This document shows, piece by piece, positions 1 through 8,036 of a stretch of 64,000 bases of DNA. A program made the translations under genes and the position numbers. Positions within the stretch are counted from its first letter, which is position 1. Each line of letters begins with the position of its first letter. Source of the stretch: Candidatus Zixiibacteriota bacterium (GTDB lineage Bacteria > Zixibacteria > MSB-5A5 > GN15 > FEB-12). The notes below the pieces were generated by a model, which was not told the origin of the DNA, did no database searches, and was given only the letters and a program-made list of their open reading frames with translations. The stretch lies in NCBI GenBank assembly GCA_040756055.1, contig JBFLZR010000002.1, forward strand, positions 584,411-648,410, given 5' to 3'.

Positions 1-24
1 TAGGCAAAAAGAAAGGAGACCAGG

Positions 25-426
25 ATGTCCAATAACGTGGTCGAAATACTCAAAGGAGTTGTCGGAGAACTCCGCGAGATATCCAAATCGGAGACGATAA
101 TCGGCAAACCCATCACGGTCGGCGATAAGACGGTAATACCGGTGGTGAAAATTTCAGTCGGATTCGGAGCCGGCGGCGGCCAAGGCGAAGACAACAAAAA
201 AGGCAGCGGTTACGGTGGTGGTGGAGGAGGAGGAGCCAAAATCGAACCGGCGGCATTTATTATCATGGATGAAAAAGGCATCCGGCTGCTTCCCGCCCAG
301 AAAGGCAAATGGGGCGAACTGATCGACACCATCCCCGACATCGCGCGAAAACTATCAGAGTGGAAAGACAAGTTTGCCAGTGACAAGTCGGACTCATCGG
401 AGTCCGAAGACAGCGACAAAGATTGA
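25..426 (+). CDS. gerW: GerW/YtfJ family protein
   Basis: A 133-residue protein of the GerW (YtfJ) family. The family was named from a Bacillus spore-germination protein but is widespread in non-sporulating bacteria, where its role is unknown. Seen here: an N-terminal helical segment (about residues 1-25), the family phrase IIGKPITVGDKTVIPV (about 25-40), a long glycine-rich loop (about 47-75) and a conserved core around AAFIIMDEKGIRLLP. The C-terminus is an acidic, serine-rich tail (SDKSDSSESEDSDKD). No signal peptide or membrane segment is visible. The ATG follows an AAAGGAG ribosome-binding site. A rho-independent terminator follows directly, so the gene ends its transcription unit. Nothing in the window shows sporulation, so the germination-derived name should not be read as a function. 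Confidence 0.85.
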   Translation: MSNNVVEILKGVVGELREISKSETIIGKPITVGDKTVIPVVKISVGFGAGGGQGEDNKKGSGYGGGGGGGAKIEPAAFIIMDEKGIRLLPAQKGKWGELIDTIPDIARKLSEWKDKFASDKSDSSESEDSDKD

Positions 427-448
427 TTAAGCGCAGACGATAGCTTCT

Positions 449-475
449 AAAAAGCCGGCATAAGCCGGCTTTTTT
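449..475 (+). terminator. Rho-independent terminator after gerW (copy 1)
   Basis: An 11-bp stem AAAAAGCCGGC / GCCGGCTTTTT with an ATAA loop, ending in a run of T. An almost identical terminator lies at 1743-1769; the matching block (445-475 and 1739-1769, 31 bp) differs at one base. Confidence 0.85.
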
Positions 476-599
476 GTTTCGGACTAACGTGCGCATCCGG
501 CAACGCAGAACCTCAAAAGTGGATAAATATCTTGATTTACCAACTTAAGTGAGCCATATTTGATCAGTAATCGTCACAATCACATCTGGAGGGAAATCA

Positions 600-1679
600 A
601 TGTTGCCCGAAGTTGAACAAGCCTTCTTGAATGCAATTTTGGCCGAACTTCCGTCAAATGGAGATACTGTCGGCAACTGGACCCTTATCAAGAAACTTAA
701 AAGCGATGGCCTTAGTGAGCAGGACTATTGGCACTTGCAGGATAAGCTCGTTCAGTCAGGAAGAGTAAAAAAGGGAAGGGGTAAGGGCGGTTCGTTGGCT
801 TTGGTTCTTGATGCATCGACAACAAATTCCACAAAGACCGAAGGTGACACCGCAGCCCCTGAAAGCACAGTTCCCGAAGATACTGAACTAAAGATCGACC
901 GTCAGAAGCGTAAATCACTCGCCAAATTTATCCTAGGCGAAGTCCCGTCGAATGGTTCTACTGTGAGCAACCAGTGGCTCATAGCTAAAGCAAAGAAGAA
1001 CGGTTTTACGGAGGACGAGTACTGGTTTGTCAGAAACGAACTAATTGACAACGGCACCCTGGGCAAGGCTAGAGGAAAAGGCGGAACAATATACCTCGTT
1101 GCGGGTACTGCAAAAACCGCTGAAAAACGTACTAAGAAGAAATATGCAAAGGAAAAATCTTTATACAAACCTTGCCATGATGTCATAATGGGTTTCTGGA
1201 TAAAAGACGCGGGTCTAGACCCTCGCAAATGTGTTACTCAGGTCACCGCCAATCAAGGAGGCAGAAAGACTGGCGGAAAATGGACCAGACCTGATATCAC
1301 GGTCATCTCGGTCAGAACGTACGAGTTCATTCCAGGCAAGATTCTGGATGTGACTACGTTTGAAATTAAGCCTGCCAATGACTTAGATGTAAAGGGCGTC
1401 TTCGAAGCGGCCTCGCATTCCCGGTTTGCCCACAAGAGCTACCTAGCGGTTCACCTACCCGACGGCAAGAAGGAAAGCGACGACTTCAAGAATTTGCAGA
1501 AAGAGTGTGAGCGATTCGGCGTCGGCTTCATATATTTCGAAAAGTCAGACGACTGGACAACCTGGGAGATTGTCACGGACCCGGATAGAAAAAACCCAGC
1601 TCCCGAAGAAGTGGATCGCTTTATCTCAACCCAAATGAGTAAAGAAAATCAGAAGGATATTCACGAGTTTCTCAAGTGA
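600..1679 (+). CDS. Double winged-helix protein with a C-terminal PD-(D/E)XK nuclease-like domain
   Basis: A 359-residue protein I do not recognise as a named family. It has a visible internal duplication: about residues 5-68 and 104-168 share the pattern PSNG-x-TV-x-N, LI-x-K, YW, L-x3-G and RGKGG near the end. Each repeat looks like a small winged-helix DNA-binding module whose wing ends in RGKGG, a pattern I associate with restriction-type proteins. The C-terminal half (about 185-330) carries RPDITVI with Asp232 and FEIK with Glu255 and Lys257. That is the D-(x)n-E-x-K signature of PD-(D/E)XK nucleases, on consecutive predicted beta strands, followed by a helix (VFEAASHSRFAHKSY) as in that fold. 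The ATG follows GGAGGGAAATCA. The gene stands alone, is visibly more AT-rich than its neighbours and is bracketed by duplicated terminators, which suggests acquisition. The nuclease assignment is motif-based inference; substrate unknown. Confidence 0.75.
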   Translation: MLPEVEQAFLNAILAELPSNGDTVGNWTLIKKLKSDGLSEQDYWHLQDKLVQSGRVKKGRGKGGSLALVLDASTTNSTKTEGDTAAPESTVPEDTELKIDRQKRKSLAKFILGEVPSNGSTVSNQWLIAKAKKNGFTEDEYWFVRNELIDNGTLGKARGKGGTIYLVAGTAKTAEKRTKKKYAKEKSLYKPCHDVIMGFWIKDAGLDPRKCVTQVTANQGGRKTGGKWTRPDITVISVRTYEFIPGKILDVTTFEIKPANDLDVKGVFEAASHSRFAHKSYLAVHLPDGKKESDDFKNLQKECERFGVGFIYFEKSDDWTTWEIVTDPDRKNPAPEEVDRFISTQMSKENQKDIHEFLK

Positions 1680-1742
1680 CTCGTATACTCGAAGCTAACC
1701 GCTGTTTCACCACCGTCCCTCGGAAAATACTTGGCGAATTCT

Positions 1743-1769
1743 AAAAAGCCGGCATGAGCCGGCTTTTTT
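1743..1769 (+). terminator. Rho-independent terminator (copy 2), downstream of the nuclease-like gene
   Basis: Stem AAAAAGCCGGC / GCCGGCTTTTT with loop ATGA, then T residues. It is a near-perfect copy of the terminator at 449-475. Confidence 0.8.
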
Positions 1770-1870
1770 CTTCAGAACCAACCGACCTTTTTGGTTGTTC
1801 TTGCTTCAAATGCCGTTATCCAACCACACCGACTTTTATGCCAATTAAGTCAAGATAGAAAGGGGTTAAG

Positions 1871-2341
1871 ATGAAAACGCTTGCGAGTCTCGTAACGGGT
1901 ATGGTAGCGATAATCCTTCTAACCGCGCCGGTCGCCTGGTCGCACTGTGAAATACCGTGCGGAATTTATGATGATTCGGTACGTGTCACACTCATGAGGG
2001 AAGACATAACGACTATCGAGAAGAGCATGGACGAGATTAACAAACTATCCGCCGAGGGTGATAAAAACTACAACCAGCTCGTGCGCTGGATTACCAACAA
2101 AGAAGCTCATGCCGACAAGCTCATGGGTATCGTGACACAGTATTTCATGACCCAGCGCATCAAACCGGCAACCGCCGACAACGCCCAAGCCTATGAGAAA
2201 TATCAGGAGGAAATTAGTCTTCTACATCAGATGCTGGTTTCGGCCATGAAATGCAAGCAGACCACAGACAAAGCCCACACCGCCAAACTCCGTGAACTGG
2301 TGGACAAGTTTGCGGCTTCGTATTTCGACCACACCCATTGA
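1871..2341 (+). CDS. sodN: Nickel superoxide dismutase, exported
   Basis: A 156-residue nickel-dependent superoxide dismutase. The catalytic nickel hook is HCEIPCGIYDD, beginning at His25: the family needs a free N-terminal His, Cys2, Cys6 and the HCxxPCxxY pattern, and all are present. The preceding 24 residues (MKTLASLV...APVAWS) form a classical Sec signal peptide: a basic start, a hydrophobic core, and small residues before the cut. Signal peptidase cleavage between Ser24 and His25 would expose the Ni-binding His. In Streptomyces and many marine bacteria the leader is instead short and removed by a dedicated protease (SodX); no sodX is adjacent here. The rest is the expected four-helix bundle. 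An AAAGGGG site precedes the ATG. The enzyme would act in the periplasm or outside the cell; the Fe/Mn enzyme at 39.7-40.3 kb has no signal peptide. Confidence 0.93.
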   Translation: MKTLASLVTGMVAIILLTAPVAWSHCEIPCGIYDDSVRVTLMREDITTIEKSMDEINKLSAEGDKNYNQLVRWITNKEAHADKLMGIVTQYFMTQRIKPATADNAQAYEKYQEEISLLHQMLVSAMKCKQTTDKAHTAKLRELVDKFAASYFDHTH

Positions 2342-2477
2342 TCAACGAGGTTTTGGCCTAAGACCTTATTTTATAATAAGTTCGCCGATTGTCTTTTTGC
2401 CTGAAGGAGACCTGTGCCGGTTAGTTTTATCGGGAACACGGCGATTTGTTCTCTGTTTTAGCCATTGAATAAAAAAC

Positions 2478-2506
2478 TTGGAAGATTTTTGTGTAAGGCC
2501 TATATT
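2478..2506 (+). promoter_or_regulatory. Sigma-70-like promoter of the yajC-def-fmt-rng operon
   Basis: TTGGAA (2478-2483), a 17-bp spacer, then TATATT (2501-2506). The predicted start is near 2513, giving a 5' leader of about 105 nt before yajC. The remainder of the 277-bp gap after sodN (2342-2618) shows nothing else I recognise. Confidence 0.5.
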
Positions 2507-2618
2507 ATCAGGCGATTAGACATCGACCAATAAAGTTTGCGTTCACTGATGGCGACCTATCTTGATATTCGGTCTAAGCCCGGTGAACCTGTTTTACGAT
2601 AAGTTATAAGGAGTTAGT

Positions 2619-2936
2619 TTGTTATTTACCTTACCGATTTTGATGACGGGTGGCGGCCAGGGAGGCGAAGGCGGCGCGCTCGTTCAACTGGGGTTCTTTG
2701 CCTTAATATTTGTGGTTATGTATCTGCTGTTGATTCGTCCCCAGCGAAAAAAGCAGAAAGAACATGAAAATTTGTTAACGAGCCTTAAAAAAGGCGACAA
2801 AGTGGTAACCAGCGGCGGTATGTTCGGGACCATTTTCGCCATCGACGACGAGAACAACAGGGTTGTTCTTAAAATCGGCGAAAATGTGAAACTGGAGTTT
2901 CTCAAGTCCTCCATTGCCGCCCGTGTGGATAAATAG
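2619..2936 (+). CDS. yajC: Sec translocon accessory protein YajC
   Basis: A 105-residue YajC-family protein, a small inner-membrane partner of SecDF-SecYEG. After a glycine-rich N-terminus it has one transmembrane helix (about residues 25-41, FFALIFVVMYLLLIRPQ) followed by the family hallmark RPQRKKQKEHENLL and a cytosolic beta-rich domain with KKGDKVVTSGGMFGTI. Length is normal. The start is a TTG codon, supported by AAGGAG at 2608-2613 with 5-nt spacing. It is the first gene of an operon with def, fmt and rng; secD/secF are not next to it. Confidence 0.93.
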   Translation: MLFTLPILMTGGGQGGEGGALVQLGFFALIFVVMYLLLIRPQRKKQKEHENLLTSLKKGDKVVTSGGMFGTIFAIDDENNRVVLKIGENVKLEFLKSSIAARVDK

Positions 2937-2950
2937 TTTTAGGAGTTACC

Positions 2951-3457
2951 GTGGCTGAACAGCGGATCGTCATATACGGCGACCCTGTCCTGCGAGAAGA
3001 ATCGCAGGAGGTTGAGAATATCAACCAGGAGATAAAAGATTTGGTGTCGGATATGATCGACACCCTCAAGAAAGCCCGGGGGCTTGGGCTTTCGGCGGTC
3101 CAGATCGGCGTGTTGAAACGTATTTTCATTGTCGATTTGTCGGCTGTAGATATTACAGCCAAACTACAGGTTTTTATCAACCCGGAAATTATCGAGACCA
3201 GCGGCGAATCTGAATACGAGGAAGGATGTCTCTCATTCCCGGGGATATATCAAAAGATTACCCGTCCGGCCAGAGTTAAAGTCAGAGCCCTGGATTTGGA
3301 CGGACAACCGTTTGAGCTTGAGGCCGACGGACTGGCGGCGCGAGCCATTCAGCATGAATATGACCATCTGGAAGGCAGACTTTTCATCGATTACCTCTCC
3401 TCTTTGGCGAGGACCATGCTGAGAGGCCGACTGAAGAAGTTATCGATCGCGTCGTAG
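2951..3457 (+). CDS. def: Peptide deformylase
   Basis: A 168-residue peptide deformylase, which removes the formyl group from the N-terminal methionine of new proteins. All three family motifs are present: GLGLSAVQ (residues 44-51, with Ser48 where many homologues have Ala), EGCLS (91-95, Cys93 being a metal ligand) and HEYDH (135-139, two metal-ligand histidines and the catalytic Glu136). The start is GTG, preceded by TAGGAG. It lies 14 nt after yajC and is followed by fmt, which performs the opposite reaction on initiator tRNA. That pairing is common in bacteria. Confidence 0.96.
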   Translation: MAEQRIVIYGDPVLREESQEVENINQEIKDLVSDMIDTLKKARGLGLSAVQIGVLKRIFIVDLSAVDITAKLQVFINPEIIETSGESEYEEGCLSFPGIYQKITRPARVKVRALDLDGQPFELEADGLAARAIQHEYDHLEGRLFIDYLSSLARTMLRGRLKKLSIAS

Positions 3458-3527
3458 CTTGAAACCTGTTATTTCCTCCCGCGTTAGCCACGCACACATT
3501 CGTGTTCTGTCACGGTAAAAATCGCTG

Positions 3528-4484
3528 ATGAAAATTGTGTACATGGGTACGCCGGCGTTTGCCTGCCCCACCCTGGAGCACCTTCACGCCAGCAAGCATG
3601 AAGTCCTTGCCGTGGTGACCGGACCTGACAAACCATCCGGCAGAGGCAAAAAGCTCACCCCGACCGAGGTTGCCCAAACCGCGGCCCGGCTGGGCTATGA
3701 TATCCTCAAGCCGGGGAAGCTGAAAAGTGAAGACCTCTATCAAAGCCTGAAAGCCTGTCAGCCGGACCTCTTTGTGGTCATTGCTTTTCGAATTCTCCCG
3801 CCAAAACTGTTCACCCTGCCGAAATTCGGCTCGGTCAATATCCACGCCTCGCTCTTGCCCAAATACCGCGGAGCAGCGCCTATAAACTGGGCACTCATAA
3901 ACGGTGAGAAAGAAACCGGGCTGAGCAGTTTCTACCTGAAAAAGGAGGTCGACACCGGCGATGTCATCCTGCAGCGGAAGGTCGCTATCAACGACGATGA
4001 GAATTTCGATTCCCTTTACAACCGGCTGGCCGGTCTGGCCGGACCGTTTGCGCTGGAAACCATCGATCTTATAGAAAAAGGCCAGGCCAAAGCCGTAGCT
4101 CAGCACGACGATGAAGCTACCGGCGCCCCGAAGATAAGCCCGTTTGATACCCTGATTGACTTTGGCTTTCCGGCCGATAAAGTAAGAAACTTCGTGCGGG
4201 GGCTGTCGACCAGACCGGGGGCGTTCACGTACTTCCGCGGAAAGAAATTGAAAGTTCTGGCCTGCGATATGGCTGATCAAAAAGGTGACCGCGCCACGCG
4301 GCCGGGCACCATTATACGAAACAAAAAAAATTTGCTGGTCCAGTGCGCCGATTCGGCCATTGAACTTACCAGCATCATTCCGGAAGGAAAAAAGAACATG
4401 GACGGATTATCGTTCATAAACGGATTTAAACCTGAAATCGGGGAAATACTCGGGGATTTACCGAAGGGGGGTGAAAACACTTAA
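3528..4484 (+). CDS. fmt: Methionyl-tRNA formyltransferase
   Basis: A 318-residue enzyme that formylates Met-tRNA(fMet) from 10-formyltetrahydrofolate. The N-terminal formyltransferase domain (about 1-190) has MGTPAFACPTLEHL, the catalytic-region motif NIHASLLPKYRGAAPINWAL and KEVDTGDVI. The C-terminal OB-fold tRNA-binding domain (about 205-310) is complete. Length matches the family. Its stop codon overlaps the next start by one base (TAATG at 4482-4486), so rng is translationally coupled to it. Confidence 0.96.
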   Translation: MKIVYMGTPAFACPTLEHLHASKHEVLAVVTGPDKPSGRGKKLTPTEVAQTAARLGYDILKPGKLKSEDLYQSLKACQPDLFVVIAFRILPPKLFTLPKFGSVNIHASLLPKYRGAAPINWALINGEKETGLSSFYLKKEVDTGDVILQRKVAINDDENFDSLYNRLAGLAGPFALETIDLIEKGQAKAVAQHDDEATGAPKISPFDTLIDFGFPADKVRNFVRGLSTRPGAFTYFRGKKLKVLACDMADQKGDRATRPGTIIRNKKNLLVQCADSAIELTSIIPEGKKNMDGLSFINGFKPEIGEILGDLPKGGENT

Positions 4485-6019
4485 TGAAAAAAGAAATCCT
4501 CATCAATTCAACCGACTATGAAAAACGGGTTGCCATGCTCGAAGACGACAAGCTCGTCGAGCTTCAAGTGGAACGCGCCGATAACGACCGCATGGTTGGA
4601 GATATCTACAAGGGTGTCATCAAAACCGTACTGCCGGGAATGCAGGCCGCGTTCATCGACATCGGCATGCCCAAAGCCGCCTACCTGCATTCATCGGATA
4701 TAGGCACCGACTACGGTCACCGCTTCGATTCGGAGGACGAAGACGAAGAGGCCCCGGCGGAAATAGTCCGAAAGAGACGTCGCCAGGGGATCGAAACGGT
4801 CCTGAAAAAGAATCAGGAAATTTTGGTGCAGGTAATCAAAGAACCAATCTCGACTAAGGGGCCGCGCATCTCGACGGATATTTCGATTCCGGGACGATTC
4901 GTGGTTCTGGTGCCCGATGACGATCACATTAGAGTATCCAAGCGAATCTCCAGTTGGGCCGAGAAAAAACGTCTGAGAAAAACCCTCGCGCCGCTTCGGC
5001 CGGAAGGTTTCGGACTGATAGCCCGCACCGAAGCCGAGGGGAAGTCCGAGAGCGATTTTCGCTCCGACGTCAAAAGACTCCTCAGGCTTTGGTCCAAACT
5101 GAAAAAGAAGGCCGATAATTCGAAAGCTCCCGCCCTGATACACAAAGAGGCGGAGATGGTGGTCTCGATGATTCGCGATGTCTTCATTGAAGACGTTGAG
5201 AGAATACTCGTGGACAACAAGGCCGACTACAAGAAAGTTGTATCGTTCGCCCGCCAGGTCGCTCCCGAGCTGAGAAACCGGGTCGAACTGTACAAAGGCG
5301 ATCACCCGCTTTTCGACCTGTACAATCTCGAGCCCGAAATCGACAAAATGCTTGATCGCAAAGTCTGGATAAAAAAAGGCGCCTATCTGGTAATCGATCA
5401 GACAGAGGCTATGGTTACGATCGATGTCAACACCGGGCGGTTCGTGGGAAGCACCGACCAGGAAACCACGATATATCAGACCAATGTCGAGGCGGCACGG
5501 GAGATCGCCCGTCAGATTCGCCTGCGCGATATCGGCGGCCTGATCATCTGCGACTTCATCGACATGTACAATCGCGACAACCGTCGTAAACTGTACGAAG
5601 AGTTCAAGCGATGTTTCGAGCACGATCGGGCGAAAAGAGCCATTAATCCGGTCACGGAGTTCGGTATCGTCGAAATGACGCGCGAACGGGTCAGACCCTC
5701 GCATCTTCACGCGGTTTCCGAACCGTGTCCTTATTGCCAGGGCCTCGGACGAGTGCTTTCGCGCGAGACTATGTCTACCAAGATCGAGCGCTGGTTTACC
5801 CGCGCCCGGGCTGACAGGAAATTCAAAAAATTCAACCTGGCTATCAGTCCGCACCTGGCTGAGACATTCGCCGACAACGGTACAAGCCGCGTGACCCAGA
5901 TGATGAAAACACTTGGTTTTCAGATTAACGTTGTGCGCGACACCACTATCCAGACTCAGGATTTTAAGGTCTTCAGCGCCGAAAACAACGAGGAAATCAC
6001 TGAAAAATACAAAGTGTGA
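4484..6019 (+). CDS. rng: Ribonuclease G/E family endoribonuclease
   Basis: A 511-residue RNase E/G-type endonuclease of the short (RNase G-like) class, for processing and decay of RNA. In order: an S1 RNA-binding domain (about 35-130, interrupted by an acidic insert DSEDEDEEAPAE), the 5'-sensor and DNase I-like catalytic region with DVNTG (one metal-binding Asp) and CDFIDM (the second), and the zinc-link CPYCQG near residue 418. The long scaffold tail of E. coli RNase E is absent. It is the last gene of the yajC operon and is followed by a strong terminator. Confidence 0.94.
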   Translation: MKKEILINSTDYEKRVAMLEDDKLVELQVERADNDRMVGDIYKGVIKTVLPGMQAAFIDIGMPKAAYLHSSDIGTDYGHRFDSEDEDEEAPAEIVRKRRRQGIETVLKKNQEILVQVIKEPISTKGPRISTDISIPGRFVVLVPDDDHIRVSKRISSWAEKKRLRKTLAPLRPEGFGLIARTEAEGKSESDFRSDVKRLLRLWSKLKKKADNSKAPALIHKEAEMVVSMIRDVFIEDVERILVDNKADYKKVVSFARQVAPELRNRVELYKGDHPLFDLYNLEPEIDKMLDRKVWIKKGAYLVIDQTEAMVTIDVNTGRFVGSTDQETTIYQTNVEAAREIARQIRLRDIGGLIICDFIDMYNRDNRRKLYEEFKRCFEHDRAKRAINPVTEFGIVEMTRERVRPSHLHAVSEPCPYCQGLGRVLSRETMSTKIERWFTRARADRKFKKFNLAISPHLAETFADNGTSRVTQMMKTLGFQINVVRDTTIQTQDFKVFSAENNEEITEKYKV

Positions 6020-6043
6020 AACCTGAAATAAGGTGAAGAATTA

Positions 6044-6073
6044 AAGCCGGAAACCTTAAGTTTCCGGCTTTTT
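6044..6073 (+). terminator. Rho-independent terminator of the yajC-def-fmt-rng operon
   Basis: Perfect 11-bp stem AAGCCGGAAAC / GTTTCCGGCTT with loop CTTAA, followed by T residues. Confidence 0.88.
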
Positions 6074-6179
6074 CATTTGCGGCAAACCCGGCCGGGCAAG
6101 TTCGGACCCCGTTTTGCCTCGTCAAAATGCCGAAATTTATTGTGTTGCGGGCCGGTATTTTGGTTATATTGAATTTACT

Positions 6180-6818
6180 ATGGGTGACGCGAGCGAACTG
6201 AATCGGGAAATCGAAATCAAGCTCGACCTTGCCTCATTCACCAATTACCTCAAACTCGTCGGATTCCTGGGGCAGATAGAGCGAGAGGAACGACACATCA
6301 ACGCCTTCTTCGACTCCGAAGACCGGCATCTATCCAACAAAGGGTGGGCGCTGAGAGTGCGCTCCGAAGGCAGTCGTGGCCTGATAACGGTAAAAAGCAT
6401 ACCTGCCGAGGAAGGCATCGCCGTCGTCAGGCAGGAAATCGAAGCCGAGATCCCGAAAGGCCAGGCGCTCGACGTAATCTCACTGGCCAAGGATGTCTTA
6501 TCGCTCGACAATATGCCAATCGATTTCGTAAAGCAGAAAATCGGCAAAAGAGACTTAACCAGACTGGTATTGTTCGAAAATGTCAGGCAAAAGAAAGTTT
6601 TCAAGATTGGCGATTTCAATTATCTGTTGGAGATAGACAAAACAGAATACAATGACGGCTCGGTCGACTACGAATTGGAACTGGAACTTCAGGACACGCG
6701 CAATCTGGATGTTATCGAGGACGCCCTGCGCAAACTGTTCCATTCACTCGGTATCCCCTTTGTTCACCAGAAAGAAAGCAAATTCCATCGCGCCTTGAAA
6801 AAGGCAAACATCTTCTAA
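6180..6818 (+). CDS. CYTH domain protein
   Basis: A 212-residue CYTH (CyaB/thiamine triphosphatase) fold protein. The diagnostic ExExK motif is EIEIKL near the N-terminus, followed by alternating basic and acidic strands (WALRVRSEG, LITVKS, FLLEIDKTEY, YELELEL) that line the tunnel binding triphosphate substrates and metal. Such proteins hydrolyse inorganic or organic triphosphates or act as class IV adenylate cyclases; the sequence alone does not decide. I chose ATG 6180 because the ExExK strand then begins near residue 10 as in relatives; an in-frame TTG at 6114 would add 22 residues with no family resemblance. A TATATT box ends 9 nt before this ATG and no Shine-Dalgarno sequence is visible. 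Confidence 0.85.
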   Translation: MGDASELNREIEIKLDLASFTNYLKLVGFLGQIEREERHINAFFDSEDRHLSNKGWALRVRSEGSRGLITVKSIPAEEGIAVVRQEIEAEIPKGQALDVISLAKDVLSLDNMPIDFVKQKIGKRDLTRLVLFENVRQKKVFKIGDFNYLLEIDKTEYNDGSVDYELELELQDTRNLDVIEDALRKLFHSLGIPFVHQKESKFHRALKKANIF

Positions 6819-6967
6819 TTCTCGCTATCCAGTAAAACTATCTTGGCTGGTGCCGGGTCGGGGCCAAATTTGTAAACACCGCAAAAATTATAGCACTATT
6901 TGCCGATTTACTCGTTTATAGAATCAGACGAACGTTCCTAATCCGGATAGAAGACAAGGAGCCTGAT

Positions 6968-7972
6968 ATGCCGATAAAGTGTTACGCTGCGATGAAAGCA
7001 AAAGGACAGCTCGAAAAATTCCAATACGAACCCATGCCGCTCGCTCCCTTTGACATCGATATCGACATCACTCACTGCGGTATTTGCCACAGTGATGTTC
7101 ACCTCATCGACAACGACTGGCAGATCACCGAGTACCCCATCGTTCCGGGACATGAAATTGTCGGTACTGTCACTGATATCGGAGTGGGTGTCAAGAAGTT
7201 CACTATCGGTCAGCGGGTGGGCGTCGGCTGGCAATGCGGCGCCTGCTGGCATTGCGATATGTGTATCAGCGGCGATCACAATCTCTGTCCGGAGATAAAG
7301 GCCACCTGCGTGGGTAACCATGGTGGATTCGCCAGATCAATCCGCGTCGACAGCCGCTTCGCTTTCTTCATTCCTGATGCTATCGAATCGGAGAGCGCCG
7401 CGCCTTTGCTCTGCGGCGGTATCACCGTCTATAATCCCCTGCGTGAATACAATGTCAGACCGCACCAGAAGGTCGGTGTAATCGGTATCGGGGGACTCGG
7501 ACATCTGGCTCTTCAGTTCGCCAACGCTATCGGGTGCAAAGTGACCGCCTTTTCATCATCGCCCGATAAAGAACAGGAAGCGAAAGGTTTCGGCGCCCAC
7601 TACTTCATCCCGACCAATGAAAAAGACGCCTTCGAAAAAGCCGTCGGCTCACTCGACTTTATCATATCCACCGTCCACGTTGACCAGGACTGGCCCGCCA
7701 TACTCAATGTTCTCAAACCGAAAGGAAAGCTCTGCATCGTCGGGGCCGTGACCAATCCGATGATCATTCCGGCGTTCAGTCTGATTCTCCAGCAGAAATC
7801 AGTTGTGGGCAGTCCTATCGGCGGCAGAATGGCCATTCGCGAGATGCTTCAACTGGCTGCCCGACACAATATCAAAGCCATGACAGAAGTGGTGCCGATG
7901 TCGGAGGTCAACAAGGCTCTTGACAGGACCCGTCAGGGCAAGGCTCGCTACCGCATGGTGCTCAAAAATTAG
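6968..7972 (+). CDS. Zinc-dependent NAD(P) alcohol dehydrogenase, cinnamyl-alcohol-dehydrogenase type
   Basis: A 334-residue medium-chain dehydrogenase/reductase of the CAD/YahK group, oxidising alcohols or reducing aldehydes with NAD(P)H. Catalytic-zinc ligands are visible in HCGICHSDVH and GHEIVGTV; the structural zinc site is the four cysteines in CGACWHCDMCISGDHNLC. The nucleotide-binding motif is GIGGLGHLALQFA, and SSSPDK at the end of the next strand suggests NADP preference as in YahK. Strong AAGGAG before the ATG. It stands alone between the CYTH gene and a lipoprotein gene on the same strand. Confidence 0.92.
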   Translation: MPIKCYAAMKAKGQLEKFQYEPMPLAPFDIDIDITHCGICHSDVHLIDNDWQITEYPIVPGHEIVGTVTDIGVGVKKFTIGQRVGVGWQCGACWHCDMCISGDHNLCPEIKATCVGNHGGFARSIRVDSRFAFFIPDAIESESAAPLLCGGITVYNPLREYNVRPHQKVGVIGIGGLGHLALQFANAIGCKVTAFSSSPDKEQEAKGFGAHYFIPTNEKDAFEKAVGSLDFIISTVHVDQDWPAILNVLKPKGKLCIVGAVTNPMIIPAFSLILQQKSVVGSPIGGRMAIREMLQLAARHNIKAMTEVVPMSEVNKALDRTRQGKARYRMVLKN

Positions 7973-8036
7973 CCCGAACGCTCCGTATTTCTTATAGACG
8001 GTGTAACCGACTAAAACACGGGAGGGCTGAAGTCTT

